Shown here piece by piece: positions 8,590 through 17,672 of a stretch of 52,397 bases of DNA. Each line of letters begins with the position of its first letter. Positions within the stretch are counted from its first letter, which is position 1. The position numbers and the translations under genes are program-made. A model generated the notes under the pieces. That model was not told where the DNA came from. It made no database searches and saw nothing but the letters and a program-made list of their open reading frames with translations. The stretch is from assembly GCA_002163025.1 (NCBI GenBank), contig MABF01000094.1:1-52397 (forward strand), in the 5' to 3' direction. The DNA is from 'Osedax' symbiont bacterium Rs2_46_30_T18 (GTDB lineage: Bacteria; Pseudomonadota; Gammaproteobacteria; Pseudomonadales; Balneatricaceae).

Positions 8590-9816
8590 ATGTCCGAAAT
8601 TAAAAAGGTCGTTCTGGCATATTCTGGCGGTTTAGATACATCGGTTATCGTTCGCTGGTTGCAGGAGACATACAACTGTGAAGTGGTAACTTTTACTGCA
8701 GATTTAGGTCAAGGTGAAGAAGTTGAACCGGCCCGCGCGAAAGCTGAGGCTTTAGGTGTTAAAGAGATTTACATCGACGATCTGCGCGAAGAGTTTGTAC
8801 GAGATTTTGTATACCCAATGTTTCGCGCCAATACTGTCTATGAAGGCGAGTATTTATTGGGCACATCTATTGCCAGGCCATTGATTTCCAAGCGTTTAAT
8901 TGAAATTGCTAACGAAACTGGCGCGGATGCTATCTCTCATGGAGCCACAGGTAAAGGCAACGACCAAGTTCGCTTTGAGCTCGGTGCCTACGCGTTAAAG
9001 CCAGGTGTTGAAATCATCGCGCCGTGGCGTGAGTGGGATCTTAGTTCTCGTGAGTCATTAATGGCTTACTGTGAAGAGCATGATATAGCAGTTGATTACG
9101 CTAAGAATAAGAAAAAATCTCCTTATTCGATGGACGCCAACTTGTTGCATATTTCTTACGAGTCGGGCATTTTGGAAGATCCTTGGGTTGAGGCCGAAGA
9201 GGAAATGTGGCGTTGGTCAGTATCTCCTGAGGCTGCGCCGGATGAGGCTAGATACATTGAGCTAAGCTATGAAAAAGGTGACATAGTCGCTATTGACGGT
9301 GAAGCGATGACACCGGCGACTGTGCTGGCTACTTTGAATCAAATCGGCGGTGAGAACGGTGTTGGTAGATTAGACATCGTTGAAAACCGCTACGTAGGTA
9401 TGAAAGCGCGCGGCTGCTATGAAACACCAGGTGGTAGCATCATGCTCAAGGCGCACCGGGCTATAGAGTCTATTACCCTTGATCGCGAGGCAGCGCATCT
9501 TAAAGATGAGATGATGCCTAGGTACGCCAAGCTGATATACAACGGTTTCTGGTGGTCTGAAGAGCGTAAAATGCTACAGCAGTCAATCGATTACAGTCAG
9601 CGTTACGTCAGCGGTGATGTGCGTATTAAGCTTTACAAAGGCAATATTAGCGTTGTTGGTCGTCGCTCTGACGAAAGTTTATTTGACGAAGCTATCGCCA
9701 CTATGGAAGATGATGCAGGTTCATACAACCAGCAAGATGCAGAAGGTTTTATAAAGTTAAACGCTCTGCGCATGCGTATTGCTGCGACTAAAGGCAGAGA
9801 CTTGTTAAAAGATTAA
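8590..9816 (+). CDS. argG: Argininosuccinate synthase
   Basis: Joins citrulline and aspartate with ATP to give argininosuccinate, the seventh step of arginine synthesis. The 408-residue protein carries the PP-loop AYSGGLDTS at residues 10-18, the [15 protein letters not shown] substrate segment and the type I C-terminal oligomerisation tail. It has its own promoter region and ends at a strong intrinsic terminator. argF, which makes its substrate citrulline, is about 3.6 kb upstream on the other strand. Confidence 0.98.
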   Translation: MSEIKKVVLAYSGGLDTSVIVRWLQETYNCEVVTFTADLGQGEEVEPARAKAEALGVKEIYIDDLREEFVRDFVYPMFRANTVYEGEYLLGTSIARPLISKRLIEIANETGADAISHGATGKGNDQVRFELGAYALKPGVEIIAPWREWDLSSRESLMAYCEEHDIAVDYAKNKKKSPYSMDANLLHISYESGILEDPWVEAEEEMWRWSVSPEAAPDEARYIELSYEKGDIVAIDGEAMTPATVLATLNQIGGENGVGRLDIVENRYVGMKARGCYETPGGSIMLKAHRAIESITLDREAAHLKDEMMPRYAKLIYNGFWWSEERKMLQQSIDYSQRYVSGDVRIKLYKGNISVVGRRSDESLFDEAIATMEDDAGSYNQQDAEGFIKLNALRMRIAATKGRDLLKD

Positions 9817-9833
9817 GCTGTCACTGTGAATAT

Positions 9834-9867
9834 AAAAAGCCCGCTCTGTAGAGCGGGCTTTTTTTTT
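9834..9867 (+). terminator. Intrinsic terminator after argG
   Basis: AGCCCGCTC (9838-9846), TGTA loop, GAGCGGGCT (9851-9859), then eight T residues; the 5' A-run makes it look bidirectional in form. Confidence 0.95.
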
Positions 9868-10286
9868 GGCAAAAAATACTCTGGGTTGAATATCGATTGG
9901 GGTTGCCTACTGCTATATTTGAGATGGCTATAAAAACAGCAGGTTGTGGTGTGTTGGCTGAAAAATTGTTCAATAAGTGACTGAGATGGGCTGCTTTTTT
10001 GCGGATATTAATTAAATCTGAATATATTGTGGAATAGGTAATGCATTCAGTGCGTTGGCCGCTATATAATCTAGCTCTAGATCGGTGATTAAAAATTCTA
10101 ACGGGTTAGGTCGCTATCGACTAGCCCTGTTGGGTGAGTACTAAAATTCGGCTCCAGCCAAGCAGTTTACTGGCCTTCTTATACCGCTTGGTCTTATATT
10201 TATAGATTGCGAGATACAGTGTTTTCTATCCGCAATCTGCTGATTTTTAAAGAATATACAGGCAGTTGTTGGATCTGCAAAAATAA
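9868..10286. other. Intergenic region with two hairpins
   Basis: No gene is supported in these 419 bp. Two stem-loops stand out: 10098-10133 (CTAACGGGTTAG against CTAGCCCTGTTGG, with one bulge and two G-T pairs) and 10204-10238 (AGATTGC/GCAATCT extended by G-GATA/TATC-C around a bulged A), the latter followed by five T residues at 10243-10247. They may end transcription of the minus-strand gene at 10287 or be structured leader elements; neither is a textbook terminator. Confidence 0.5.
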
Positions 10287-10658
10287 TTACAGCAAGCGAT
10301 CTTCATCGGATAATATTGAAGACTCTTGATCTTCTTTATCTTCTACAACGCTGTGTTTATTTTCTTGCAGTAAAGATCTGACTACCCGGCGCGATAACAG
10401 CTTTTTCTGCGCTTGGTCTGGTAATTCGGTGAACATAATGATGTTCTTCTTAACCAGTAGGTCTACTAAATCGTCCAAGATACGGGCGATGGCTAAATCG
10501 GACTCGTCTAGATATGAATCCGGTGTGAAGTCTTTATTGTGTTGAGAAAAGAATGCTTTGACATCGGGATGATTGTTGTCAATTGCTTCTGCTGAACTGG
10601 AGGGAGTGTCAGAAATGCCAATGACTTTTCCTTCGGTATTGCGCGATGCGTATAACAT
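10287..10658 (-). CDS. Small conserved protein of the family often labelled 'tryptophan synthase subunit beta-like'
   Basis: A 123-residue acidic soluble protein starting MLYASRNTEGKVIGISD, then a DHPDV-like segment and a helical LDDLVDLLVKKNIIMFTELP core with basic QKKLLSRR. I recognise this layout from short gammaproteobacterial proteins annotated, without functional basis, as tryptophan synthase beta-like. The start at 10658 is chosen because family members begin MLY; an upstream in-frame ATG at 10742 would overlap the T1SS gene. It is divergent from the secretion ATPase with 57 bp between the starts. Function is unknown and it has nothing visibly to do with tryptophan synthesis. Confidence 0.7.
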   Translation of the reverse strand: MLYASRNTEGKVIGISDTPSSSAEAIDNNHPDVKAFFSQHNKDFTPDSYLDESDLAIARILDDLVDLLVKKNIIMFTELPDQAQKKLLSRRVVRSLLQENKHSVVEDKEDQESSILSDEDRLL

Positions 10659-10715
10659 GGTGGTAACTCGTCTATAACTGGATGATTTACATGATAGTAT
10701 GTCTAAATAATAAAA

Positions 10716-12845
10716 ATGGTCAAGGAAATGGATGTAATACAAGATCCTTTATTAAAATGTCTGATGCATTTAACTCAGCAGAATCATCGGCCTCTCTCGG
10801 CAGAGGCGTTAAGGGATGGGTTACCGCTTGAAGACAATAAACTCAATCCAAAATTATTTGTCAGGGCCGCCAAGCGTGCCGGCTTTTCAGCCAAAGTCGT
10901 TGAGCGTGATCTTCTTTCTATAAGCCCTCTTACCTTACCTGCAGTGCTGTTATTAGAAAATGATGATGCCTGTATACTGCAGGAGATAGATGAGCAAACC
11001 GGCGAGGCAATACTGATCTTTCCCGACAGCGGTATGAAAAGGACCGCCATGGAGAGCCTTCAGCAGCGATATAGTGGAGTAGCGATATACCTGAACTTGG
11101 AATATCACTTTACCGAGCGTGTTTCCCGTGTCTTAGACCAAAAAGAGGGGCATTGGTTTTGGGGAACGATCTGGCGCTCGGCGAAAATCTACCGTGACGT
11201 ACTGATCGCCTCGCTGCTCATTAACTTGTTTGTTCTGGCTAATCCACTGTTTGTGATGAATGTCTACGACCGGGTGGTTCCTAACTCGGCACTGGAAACA
11301 TTGTGGGTGCTGGCCGTAGGTGTATTTGCTGTTTATCTGTTCGACTTTGGTCTGAAAATGTTGCGGGCGTATTTCTTGGAGATAGCCGGTAAAAAAGCGG
11401 ATATATTAATGTCGGCGATGCTTTTCGAAAAAGTAATGAGCATGAAATATGCCCATATGCCGAAATCTGTGGGTTCCTTTGCCAGTAACTTAAGGGAATT
11501 CGAGAGTATCCGAGGCTTCTTGAGTTCTACGACTAATACAGTGCTGATCGATATCCCCTTTGCGGTTATTTTCTTACTGGTCATGTTTATGATAGGCGGT
11601 CCATTAGTATACGTACCGCTAGTCGCTATTCCGATCGTGCTTATCTATTCGATCATCGCCAGTAAAAAACTGAAGGTGGCGGTTGAGAAAACCTTTGCTG
11701 CATCCGCACAAAAAAACTCGACCCTTATCGAGTGCCTGACGGCGATGGAGACCGTTAAAACACAGAGAGCTTCGTCAGTATTACAACTGCGTTGGGAACA
11801 GGCGGAAGGCTATATTTCTAAATGGAGCCTGAAGAGTAAGATGATCTCCTCTTCGGTAACCAATTTTGCCGGATTTATCACTCAGATTAGTTCTGTATGC
11901 ATCGTTATAGGCGGTGTTTATTTGATTTCCGAGCGCGAGCTGACCATGGGCGCGTTAATAGCCTCGGTGATTTTATCCGGACGAGTACTGCAGCCTATGG
12001 CGCAAGTGACAGGGCTAGTAACCAGCTTCTTTCAATCAAAAACGGCACTGGTGACTCTCAATCAAATTATGAGCCTGCCGGATGAGCGCGCCGAGGGGAA
12101 AAATTATGTACACCGTCCAGATTTGCAGGGAAGCATTAGCTTTAAATCGGTGAAATTCAGCTATCCTGAAGCCGAGCAAGTGTCTCTGGAAGGAATAGAC
12201 TTTCAGATAAAAGCCGGCGAAAAAACGGCTTTAATTGGACGCATTGGCTCAGGTAAGACCACAGTTGAGAAACTGCTGATGGGACTGTATAGCCCAGACG
12301 AAGGCTCCATTAGTCTTGATGGAATAGATCTGAATCAAATTGATCCGGTGGATTTAAGGCGCAATATTGGCTATGTACCACAAGAGCTGATGTTATTTGA
12401 TGGCACAGTGCGTGAGAATATTATCATGGGTTCTCCGGAAATATCCGATGACGCACTCCTAAAAGCAGCCGCTGTCTCCGGAGTAGACCAATTTGTAAAT
12501 AGACATCCGCAGGGCTTTGAAATGCCAGTGGGTGAGCGGGGAGCAAGGTTGTCAGGTGGGCAAAAGCAGGCAATCGCAATAGCCAGAGCGTTAATTCACT
12601 CTCCCAATATCCTGATTTTAGATGAGCCTACCAACTCTATGGACAACTCATCCGAAGATTATTTGCGAAAGCAACTTAAAGAATACTGTGAACATCGCAC
12701 TTTAGTTCTAGTTACCCATAAAATGTCGCTGCTGACATTGGTGGATAGGATAATCGTAATGGATAGTGGTCGGGTGGTTGCAGATGGACCTAAAGATGCA
12801 GTGCTGGATGCACTGAAACAAGGACGTTTACACATACAGCGCTGA
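10716..12845 (+). CDS. Type I secretion ABC transporter, LapB-like, with inactive C39-like domain
   Basis: Inner-membrane ATPase/permease of a type I secretion system. Residues 1-140 form a C39-peptidase-like domain, six transmembrane helices follow (about 160-440), then the ABC domain with Walker A GRIGSGKTT (about 508-516), signature LSGGQKQ (about 612) and Walker B ILILDEPTNSMD (about 630). At the N terminus DPLLKCLMHL aligns with the peptidase DCGAACLAMI so that the catalytic Cys is a Pro; this is a C39-like binding domain, not a protease, as in LapB and HlyB. The start is ATG 10716; ATG 10728 is possible but an AAGGA lies too close to it. It is followed 11 bp later by the HlyD-type adaptor. 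Confidence 0.92.
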   Translation: MVKEMDVIQDPLLKCLMHLTQQNHRPLSAEALRDGLPLEDNKLNPKLFVRAAKRAGFSAKVVERDLLSISPLTLPAVLLLENDDACILQEIDEQTGEAILIFPDSGMKRTAMESLQQRYSGVAIYLNLEYHFTERVSRVLDQKEGHWFWGTIWRSAKIYRDVLIASLLINLFVLANPLFVMNVYDRVVPNSALETLWVLAVGVFAVYLFDFGLKMLRAYFLEIAGKKADILMSAMLFEKVMSMKYAHMPKSVGSFASNLREFESIRGFLSSTTNTVLIDIPFAVIFLLVMFMIGGPLVYVPLVAIPIVLIYSIIASKKLKVAVEKTFAASAQKNSTLIECLTAMETVKTQRASSVLQLRWEQAEGYISKWSLKSKMISSSVTNFAGFITQISSVCIVIGGVYLISERELTMGALIASVILSGRVLQPMAQVTGLVTSFFQSKTALVTLNQIMSLPDERAEGKNYVHRPDLQGSISFKSVKFSYPEAEQVSLEGIDFQIKAGEKTALIGRIGSGKTTVEKLLMGLYSPDEGSISLDGIDLNQIDPVDLRRNIGYVPQELMLFDGTVRENIIMGSPEISDDALLKAAAVSGVDQFVNRHPQGFEMPVGERGARLSGGQKQAIAIARALIHSPNILILDEPTNSMDNSSEDYLRKQLKEYCEHRTLVLVTHKMSLLTLVDRIIVMDSGRVVADGPKDAVLDALKQGRLHIQR

Positions 12846-12856
12846 GGTAAAGAAAT

Positions 12857-14182
12857 ATGAGTACTAAAGTAGAAAAGAAAGATTTGCGCTATATGTCAAG
12901 TGTCAGTGAGGCAGTGTTGGAGCAAGCGCCCACAGGAGCCAAATGGTTGCTCTGGACTGTTGCTGTGTTTGTCGCTCTGGCAATTTTTTGGGCGAGTTGG
13001 GCGCAGTTGGACGAGCTAAGTAGAGGCGAGGGCGAAATTATCCCCTCTAAGCAATTGCAAGTGATTCAAAATCTGGAAGGGGGAATAGTTGCAGAGATTT
13101 TGGTCAGTGAAGGGGACTTGGTGGAAAAGGGCCAAGTGTTATTGCGTATCGACGATACCCGCTTCTCCAGTTCGTTTAAAGAGAATAAAGTAAGAGAATT
13201 AGAGTTAATTGCCAAGGCAATACGTCTTGAAGCGGAGTCTGAGGGGAATCCCTTTGTTGTTCCCGAGGATTTTCCGTATAAGTTTAATTCGTTAATATTA
13301 CAAGAGAAAAGCTTGTATGAGGCCCGCGGCCGAGAGTTGGATTCCAACGTTTCCATCTTCAAAGCGCAGCTTCGACAAAAAGAGCAAGAATTGATTCAAG
13401 CAAAAAGTAAGCGCAGCCAGCTGGGAAGCAGCTATAGTTTACTAAGGCAAGAGCGCGATATGACCGCACCGTTGGTCCGTGATGGGGTAGTGTCAGAAGT
13501 TGAGTATTTGCGCTTAAAGCGGCAAGTGGTAGATTTATCCGGTGAGCTGAATAATATTCGCCTTAGTTTACCGAGGATAGAATCATCTCTGGCTGAAACA
13601 AAAGAGATGCTTGAGGAGACTAAATTAAAGTTTCAAAGTAGTGCCAGGGCAGAGTTGAACGAAACATTATCTGAAACAGCCAGATTACGCGAGGCTTTAA
13701 CAGGTATGCAAGATAAACTGCGTAGAACAGAAGTGACTTCTCCGGTTAAAGGGACAATTAAAGAGTTGCTGTTTAATACTGTTAATGGAGTTGTGCAGCC
13801 CGGGGATGAAATTCTTAATATTGTTCCCTGGGAAGATACCCTGTTAGTCGAGGCAAAATTAAAACCTTCTGATATTGCTAAAGTATTGAGCGGTCAAACA
13901 GCGGTAATAAAAGTATCTGCCTATGATTTTGGTATATACGGTGGAGTAGATGCGGTGGTATCTACAGTATCTCCCAGTACCGTATTAAACGAAAAGGGTG
14001 AACCATTTTATATTGTTCGACTAACTACTGAGCAGCCTTACATAGAAAAAAATGGTAAACGATTGCCTCTTATATCAGGGATGACTGTATCAGTAGATAT
14101 AATGACAGGTAAAAAAACCGTTATGGATTACCTACTAAAGCCTATACTAAAAGCTAAGCAGAATGCATTAACAGAAAGATAG
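12857..14182 (+). CDS. Type I secretion membrane fusion protein, HlyD/LapC family
   Basis: A 441-residue periplasmic adaptor that links the ABC transporter to the TolC-like channel. A short cytoplasmic tail is followed by one transmembrane helix (about residues 29-48, WLLWTVAVFVALAIFWASWA). Then come a split biotinyl-lipoyl domain (VIQNLEGGIVAEILVSEGD and SPVKGTIKELLFNTVNGVV), a long coiled-coil hairpin (about 100-290) and the beta-barrel C-terminal region (GMTVSVDIMTGKKT). A GAGG ribosome site is nine bases before ATG 12857. The reading frame is close behind the ATPase, so they form an operon. Confidence 0.93.
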   Translation: MSTKVEKKDLRYMSSVSEAVLEQAPTGAKWLLWTVAVFVALAIFWASWAQLDELSRGEGEIIPSKQLQVIQNLEGGIVAEILVSEGDLVEKGQVLLRIDDTRFSSSFKENKVRELELIAKAIRLEAESEGNPFVVPEDFPYKFNSLILQEKSLYEARGRELDSNVSIFKAQLRQKEQELIQAKSKRSQLGSSYSLLRQERDMTAPLVRDGVVSEVEYLRLKRQVVDLSGELNNIRLSLPRIESSLAETKEMLEETKLKFQSSARAELNETLSETARLREALTGMQDKLRRTEVTSPVKGTIKELLFNTVNGVVQPGDEILNIVPWEDTLLVEAKLKPSDIAKVLSGQTAVIKVSAYDFGIYGGVDAVVSTVSPSTVLNEKGEPFYIVRLTTEQPYIEKNGKRLPLISGMTVSVDIMTGKKTVMDYLLKPILKAKQNALTER

Positions 14183-14292
14183 GAAGTGGAAGCAAGCCAA
14201 CAAAGCTGAATGCAATATGAACTAAAAATTATAATGACACGCCTAGGTACACTAATATGAAATATGATTTATTTTAATCTTAAACTTAATAA

Positions 14293-14321
14293 ATTATGAA
14301 TCTTTTCATTTGATTCATAAT
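14293..14321. promoter_or_regulatory. 10-bp inverted repeat upstream of the LuxR-type gene
   Basis: ATTATGAATC (14293-14302) and GATTCATAAT (14312-14321) are perfect complements around a nine-base spacer, 63 bp before the regulator's ATG. No long U-tract follows directly, so an operator is as likely as a weak terminator of the preceding adaptor gene. Confidence 0.5.
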
Positions 14322-14384
14322 AGATTTTCTTTTGGAGCGCATTTTATAGTGCTATTATGAGCCGAATCTTAATAGAAGCAGACG

Positions 14385-14990
14385 ATGAATTTGTATATAT
14401 TAACATCTAGAGAAAATGTAGAGCAGCGCTGGATTAGTATTTCAGGTGAAAGTAGGCCTATACTTCTAGATATGAACAATATCGAAGAACAGGCCTTTAC
14501 CCCGCAATGCTGTCTATTAGTGCATTTAGACTCGCTTACTAAAGATCAGATCAGTTTGCTGAGTGTTTATTGGGATAAGGTTAATTTAATTGGCTTTTCA
14601 GATAATCCAAATGATGCTCAGGGAATTGAATTATTACTTAATGGATTTAAAGGCTATATTAATACTTTTGTAACAGCGTCAATCTTCAGTCAGTTGATTA
14701 GTTCTGTTCGCAAAGGTGATATTTGGGCTGGCACCAGTATAGTACAAAAAATGTTGAAGCGTCTGTTGCAGCAATCCGATGATAAACATATAGATCTGGC
14801 GTCGTTTGGTTTAAGTGATAGAGAAATGGAAACCGTCGAGGTATTGATTACCGGCGCCAGTAATAAAGAGATAGGTCGAGAATTGGGCATAACTGAAAGA
14901 ACAGTTAAAGCCCATGTAAGTTCCGTTCTTAGAAAAACTGAAACCAGCGATCGCGTTTCATTAATAATAAAATTAAAAGACAGCAAATAG
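14385..14990 (+). CDS. LuxR/FixJ-type HTH regulator with receiver-like N-terminal domain lacking the phospho-Asp
   Basis: A 201-residue protein. The C-terminal 65 residues form a GerE/LuxR helix-turn-helix (LSDREMETVEVLITGASNKE, then LGITERTVKAHVSSVLRKT). Residues 1-130 have receiver-like alternation of hydrophobic strands, but at the strand-3 position expected to carry the phosphorylated Asp I read LLVHLDSL, with His in place of Asp, and there is no acidic pair at the N terminus; the domain is probably phosphorylation-independent, as in CsgD- or VpsT-like regulators. It sits between the HlyD and TolC genes of the type I system, so it likely controls this locus or matrix genes. The surrounding DNA is AT-rich. 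Confidence 0.82.
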   Translation: MNLYILTSRENVEQRWISISGESRPILLDMNNIEEQAFTPQCCLLVHLDSLTKDQISLLSVYWDKVNLIGFSDNPNDAQGIELLLNGFKGYINTFVTASIFSQLISSVRKGDIWAGTSIVQKMLKRLLQQSDDKHIDLASFGLSDREMETVEVLITGASNKEIGRELGITERTVKAHVSSVLRKTETSDRVSLIIKLKDSK

Positions 14991-15021
14991 CTGAACTATT
15001 TAGCGGGATAGGAGAATCCAA

Positions 15022-16389
15022 GTGAGAATCAAAAAGGCAATATTGGTATTAGCTTTTACTGCAGCACCAGTGGGGATAGTTGGTGCTGAGACTTTAAACT
15101 CTGTCGTTTCTGCGGCGGTGTTGTCTAGCCCGCAAGTACAGTCAGTGATGAATGCGCGCAACGCGGTATTTGAAGAAGTTAAGCAAGCAAAGGGCGGCTA
15201 TTTCCCTAAAATCGATATAGGTGCCGGCGTAGGTTGGGAAAAAACTAAAGTATTCCCAGGCGATGACACTGAGCTTAAACGTACCGAAGCAAATCTTAGT
15301 TTAAACCAGATGTTGTTCGATGGTTTTCTTACCAGCAGTGAAGTGGGAAGGCAGTCTTCGCGTCTCGATTCCGTCAATCACAGATTGAGAGAAATAGCCG
15401 AAGAAACGGCTCTGGAAACTGCTCGTTCATACTTAGAGGTTCTCAAGCGCCAATCACTTCTGGTTCAAGCTGAAAACACTTTGATGACCCATGTGCGTAT
15501 CTTTGAGCAGATAAGACGCAGATCTGATTCTGGGGTAGGTACTGTTGCCTCAATTAAACAGGCGGAAGGTCGTCTGGCACTGGCTGAAGTTAACGTGCTC
15601 TCGGCACAAAATAACTTGCTCGACGCACAGTCGGCCTACCAGAGAGTGACAGGTAAAAAAGTCGCCGCCTCAATGGAAGATCCAACTATTGAAGAGAGTT
15701 GGATTCCAGCTACATTCGAGCAGGCGTTAGCGCGTGCCTATGATCAGCACCCGACACTGAAACTGGCTGCAGCAGATGTTGAAGCGGCCCGTCATCAGTA
15801 CGAGTCCTCTCGTAGTTTGATGTTTCCGACATTGAATTTGGAAGTCAATCGTACCTGGAACAACAACATCGATGGGGTTGAAGCGCCAAACGAAGACATC
15901 ACCGCCATGGTCAGGATGCGTTATAACCTCTACAACGGTGGATCTGATAAGGCGCGAGTTCGTCAGACCAGACACCAGATAGATGAGGCAAAAAACATCC
16001 AGGCAGATGCCGCCAGACAAACATTGCAAAGTCTAGATTTATCTTGGAACGCCTATGAAATATTGGGCCGTCAGTTAGATTATCTGGAGCAGCATGTAAC
16101 GGCTACTGAGAGTACCAGAGACTCTTATCTTAAGCAGTTCAATATAGGTCAAAGATCGCTACTGGATTTATTGGATACAGAGAACGAAGTGTTTTCATCT
16201 CAAAATGCCTTTAATGAAGCAATCTACGATCACATGTTAGCTCAGTATCGTGTCTTGAGCAGCACCGGTGAGTTGTTAGATGTACTGGAATTAGACCTTA
16301 AGGCGATGCAAACAACCACTTTTGTACAAAATGTAGCGGCATCCAGCCCAACACTCATGGAACGCTTAAGGAAATTAAACCCTTTCTAG
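15022..16389 (+). CDS. TolC-family outer-membrane channel protein of the type I system (LapE/AggA-like)
   Basis: A 455-residue outer-membrane efflux protein. A signal peptide occupies residues 1-22 (ending IVGA). Two OEP repeats follow, with typical features such as RSYLEVLKRQSLL, GVGTVASIKQAEGRLALAEV and the second-repeat LDLLDTENEVFSSQNAF segment. GTG at 15022 is the start; AGGAG lies eight bases upstream. It forms the trans-envelope tunnel with the ABC and HlyD proteins encoded upstream. No giant RTX adhesin, LapD or LapG homologue is in the window. Confidence 0.92.
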   Translation: MRIKKAILVLAFTAAPVGIVGAETLNSVVSAAVLSSPQVQSVMNARNAVFEEVKQAKGGYFPKIDIGAGVGWEKTKVFPGDDTELKRTEANLSLNQMLFDGFLTSSEVGRQSSRLDSVNHRLREIAEETALETARSYLEVLKRQSLLVQAENTLMTHVRIFEQIRRRSDSGVGTVASIKQAEGRLALAEVNVLSAQNNLLDAQSAYQRVTGKKVAASMEDPTIEESWIPATFEQALARAYDQHPTLKLAAADVEAARHQYESSRSLMFPTLNLEVNRTWNNNIDGVEAPNEDITAMVRMRYNLYNGGSDKARVRQTRHQIDEAKNIQADAARQTLQSLDLSWNAYEILGRQLDYLEQHVTATESTRDSYLKQFNIGQRSLLDLLDTENEVFSSQNAFNEAIYDHMLAQYRVLSSTGELLDVLELDLKAMQTTTFVQNVAASSPTLMERLRKLNPF

Positions 16390-16435
16390 GTTGCTGATAG
16401 TCCGCGGGAGTGTTAAAGATCAGCCAGTGCTGTGC

Positions 16436-16470
16436 CAAGCATCGATTCTGCGTTGCATAATTGATGCTTG
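16436..16470. other. Stem-loop downstream of the TolC-family gene
   Basis: CAAGCATCGAT (16436-16446) pairs with ATTGATGCTTG (16460-16470), 11 bp with one G-T pair, loop of 13. No T-run follows, so it is not a clear terminator. Confidence 0.55.
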
Positions 16471-16594
16471 CTCGTTAAAATGTTCGCTATATCCGGCACA
16501 TAACTGGAGCTGCACTAAACAATGAAGCTCGGTTTATCATTGTTGTTACTTTAAAATCTCGCTCAAGGTTTTAAAGTACTGCAAAATAAAACAG

Positions 16595-16623
16595 AAGGTT
16601 GCTTAATAGCAGCCTTTTTTTTT
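16595..16623 (+). terminator. Intrinsic terminator directly in front of HMG-CoA reductase
   Basis: AAGGTTGC (16595-16602), TTAATA loop, GCAGCCTT (16609-16616), one G-T pair, and nine T residues to 16623. The HMG-CoA reductase ATG is at 16635, so there is no room for a promoter in between. It ends the type I secretion unit and must be read through by, or act as an attenuator for, the mevalonate operon. Confidence 0.8.
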
Positions 16624-16634
16624 GGACAAAAACT

Positions 16635-17672
16635 ATGAAGAAGCACAAAATATTAGCCGCGCCTATCCCGATGCGCTGGGTGGGGCCGATCAAAATAAGC
16701 GGTAGCACTCTGGATGAAAAGCTAGCAGTGCCACTGGCTACTTACGAAACTCCACTGTGGCATTCAGTGGGCCGTGGTGCACGTGTTTCTACTTTGACCG
16801 ATGGAATATTGACGACTGTTGTAGATGAGCGCATGAGTCGCTCGATATTATTGGAGGCGGGTAATGCACAGCAGGCATTGAACGCATTGCAATCTATAAA
16901 ATCCAGGTTTCCTGAATTGAATGAGATTGTCAGCCGCTCTAGTCGCTTTGCAAATTTAATCGACATCAATGCGCAGATAGTGGGAAATTTACTCTATCTC
17001 AGGCTGGAATTTACCACTGGAGATGCCTCGGGCCATAACATGGTGACTAATGCGGCTGATCAGCTGTTTCCGTGGATTTTACAACAGTATCCCTACTTGC
17101 GTTATTCATCCATATCGGCTAATTATTGCTCGGATAAAAAGGCCACTGCTGTGAATGGCATTTTAGGGCGCGGTAAAAATGTTGTATCAGAAATAATTAT
17201 CTCCAGAGAGATTTGCCGGCGCCGGTTAAAGACGACCCCAGAGAAAGTCGTAGATTTAAATATTAAAAAGAATTTAATTGGCACCATGATTGCTGGTGGG
17301 TTGCGCAGTGCTAACGCCCACTATGCCAATATGTTATTGGCTTTCTACCTGGCGACGGGTCAAGATGCGGCAAATATTATTGAAGGGTCACAGGGAGTTG
17401 TGCATGCAGAGGTACGCGATGATGATCTGTATTTTTCCTGCACTATACCCAACTTGATTGTCGGTTCAGTGGGCAACGGTAAAGGTCTGGACTTTGTTGA
17501 AGAAAATTTGCGTAAATTAGGCTGTAAAGAGGAACGTCCAGCGGGGGATAATGCCAGGCGTCTGGCGGCGATTTGTGCTGCAACAGTACTCTGTGGAGAA
17601 TTGTCGCTATTAGCTGCCCAGACTAACCCCGGCGAGCTAATGCAAGCACACATAGAGTTGGAAAGGAAATGA
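16635..17672 (+). CDS. Hydroxymethylglutaryl-CoA reductase, class I-like
   Basis: Reduces HMG-CoA to mevalonate, the committed step of the mevalonate pathway. The protein is 345 residues and soluble, without the membrane domain of animal enzymes. Catalytic residues are in place: Glu38 (VPLATYE), Lys168/169 (SANYCSDKKATAVN), Asp244 (LATGQDAAN) and His339 (QAHIELER). The SANYCSDKK and GDNARRLAAICAATVL motifs resemble class I (eukaryote/archaea-type, usually NADPH) enzymes rather than the class II Pseudomonas mevalonii enzyme, whose role is catabolic. ATG 16635 has only a weak GGAC site and follows a terminator T-run by 11 bases. The stop overlaps the next start by four bases. This is the first gene of a six-gene pathway operon. 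Confidence 0.93.
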   Translation: MKKHKILAAPIPMRWVGPIKISGSTLDEKLAVPLATYETPLWHSVGRGARVSTLTDGILTTVVDERMSRSILLEAGNAQQALNALQSIKSRFPELNEIVSRSSRFANLIDINAQIVGNLLYLRLEFTTGDASGHNMVTNAADQLFPWILQQYPYLRYSSISANYCSDKKATAVNGILGRGKNVVSEIIISREICRRRLKTTPEKVVDLNIKKNLIGTMIAGGLRSANAHYANMLLAFYLATGQDAANIIEGSQGVVHAEVRDDDLYFSCTIPNLIVGSVGNGKGLDFVEENLRKLGCKEERPAGDNARRLAAICAATVLCGELSLLAAQTNPGELMQAHIELERK

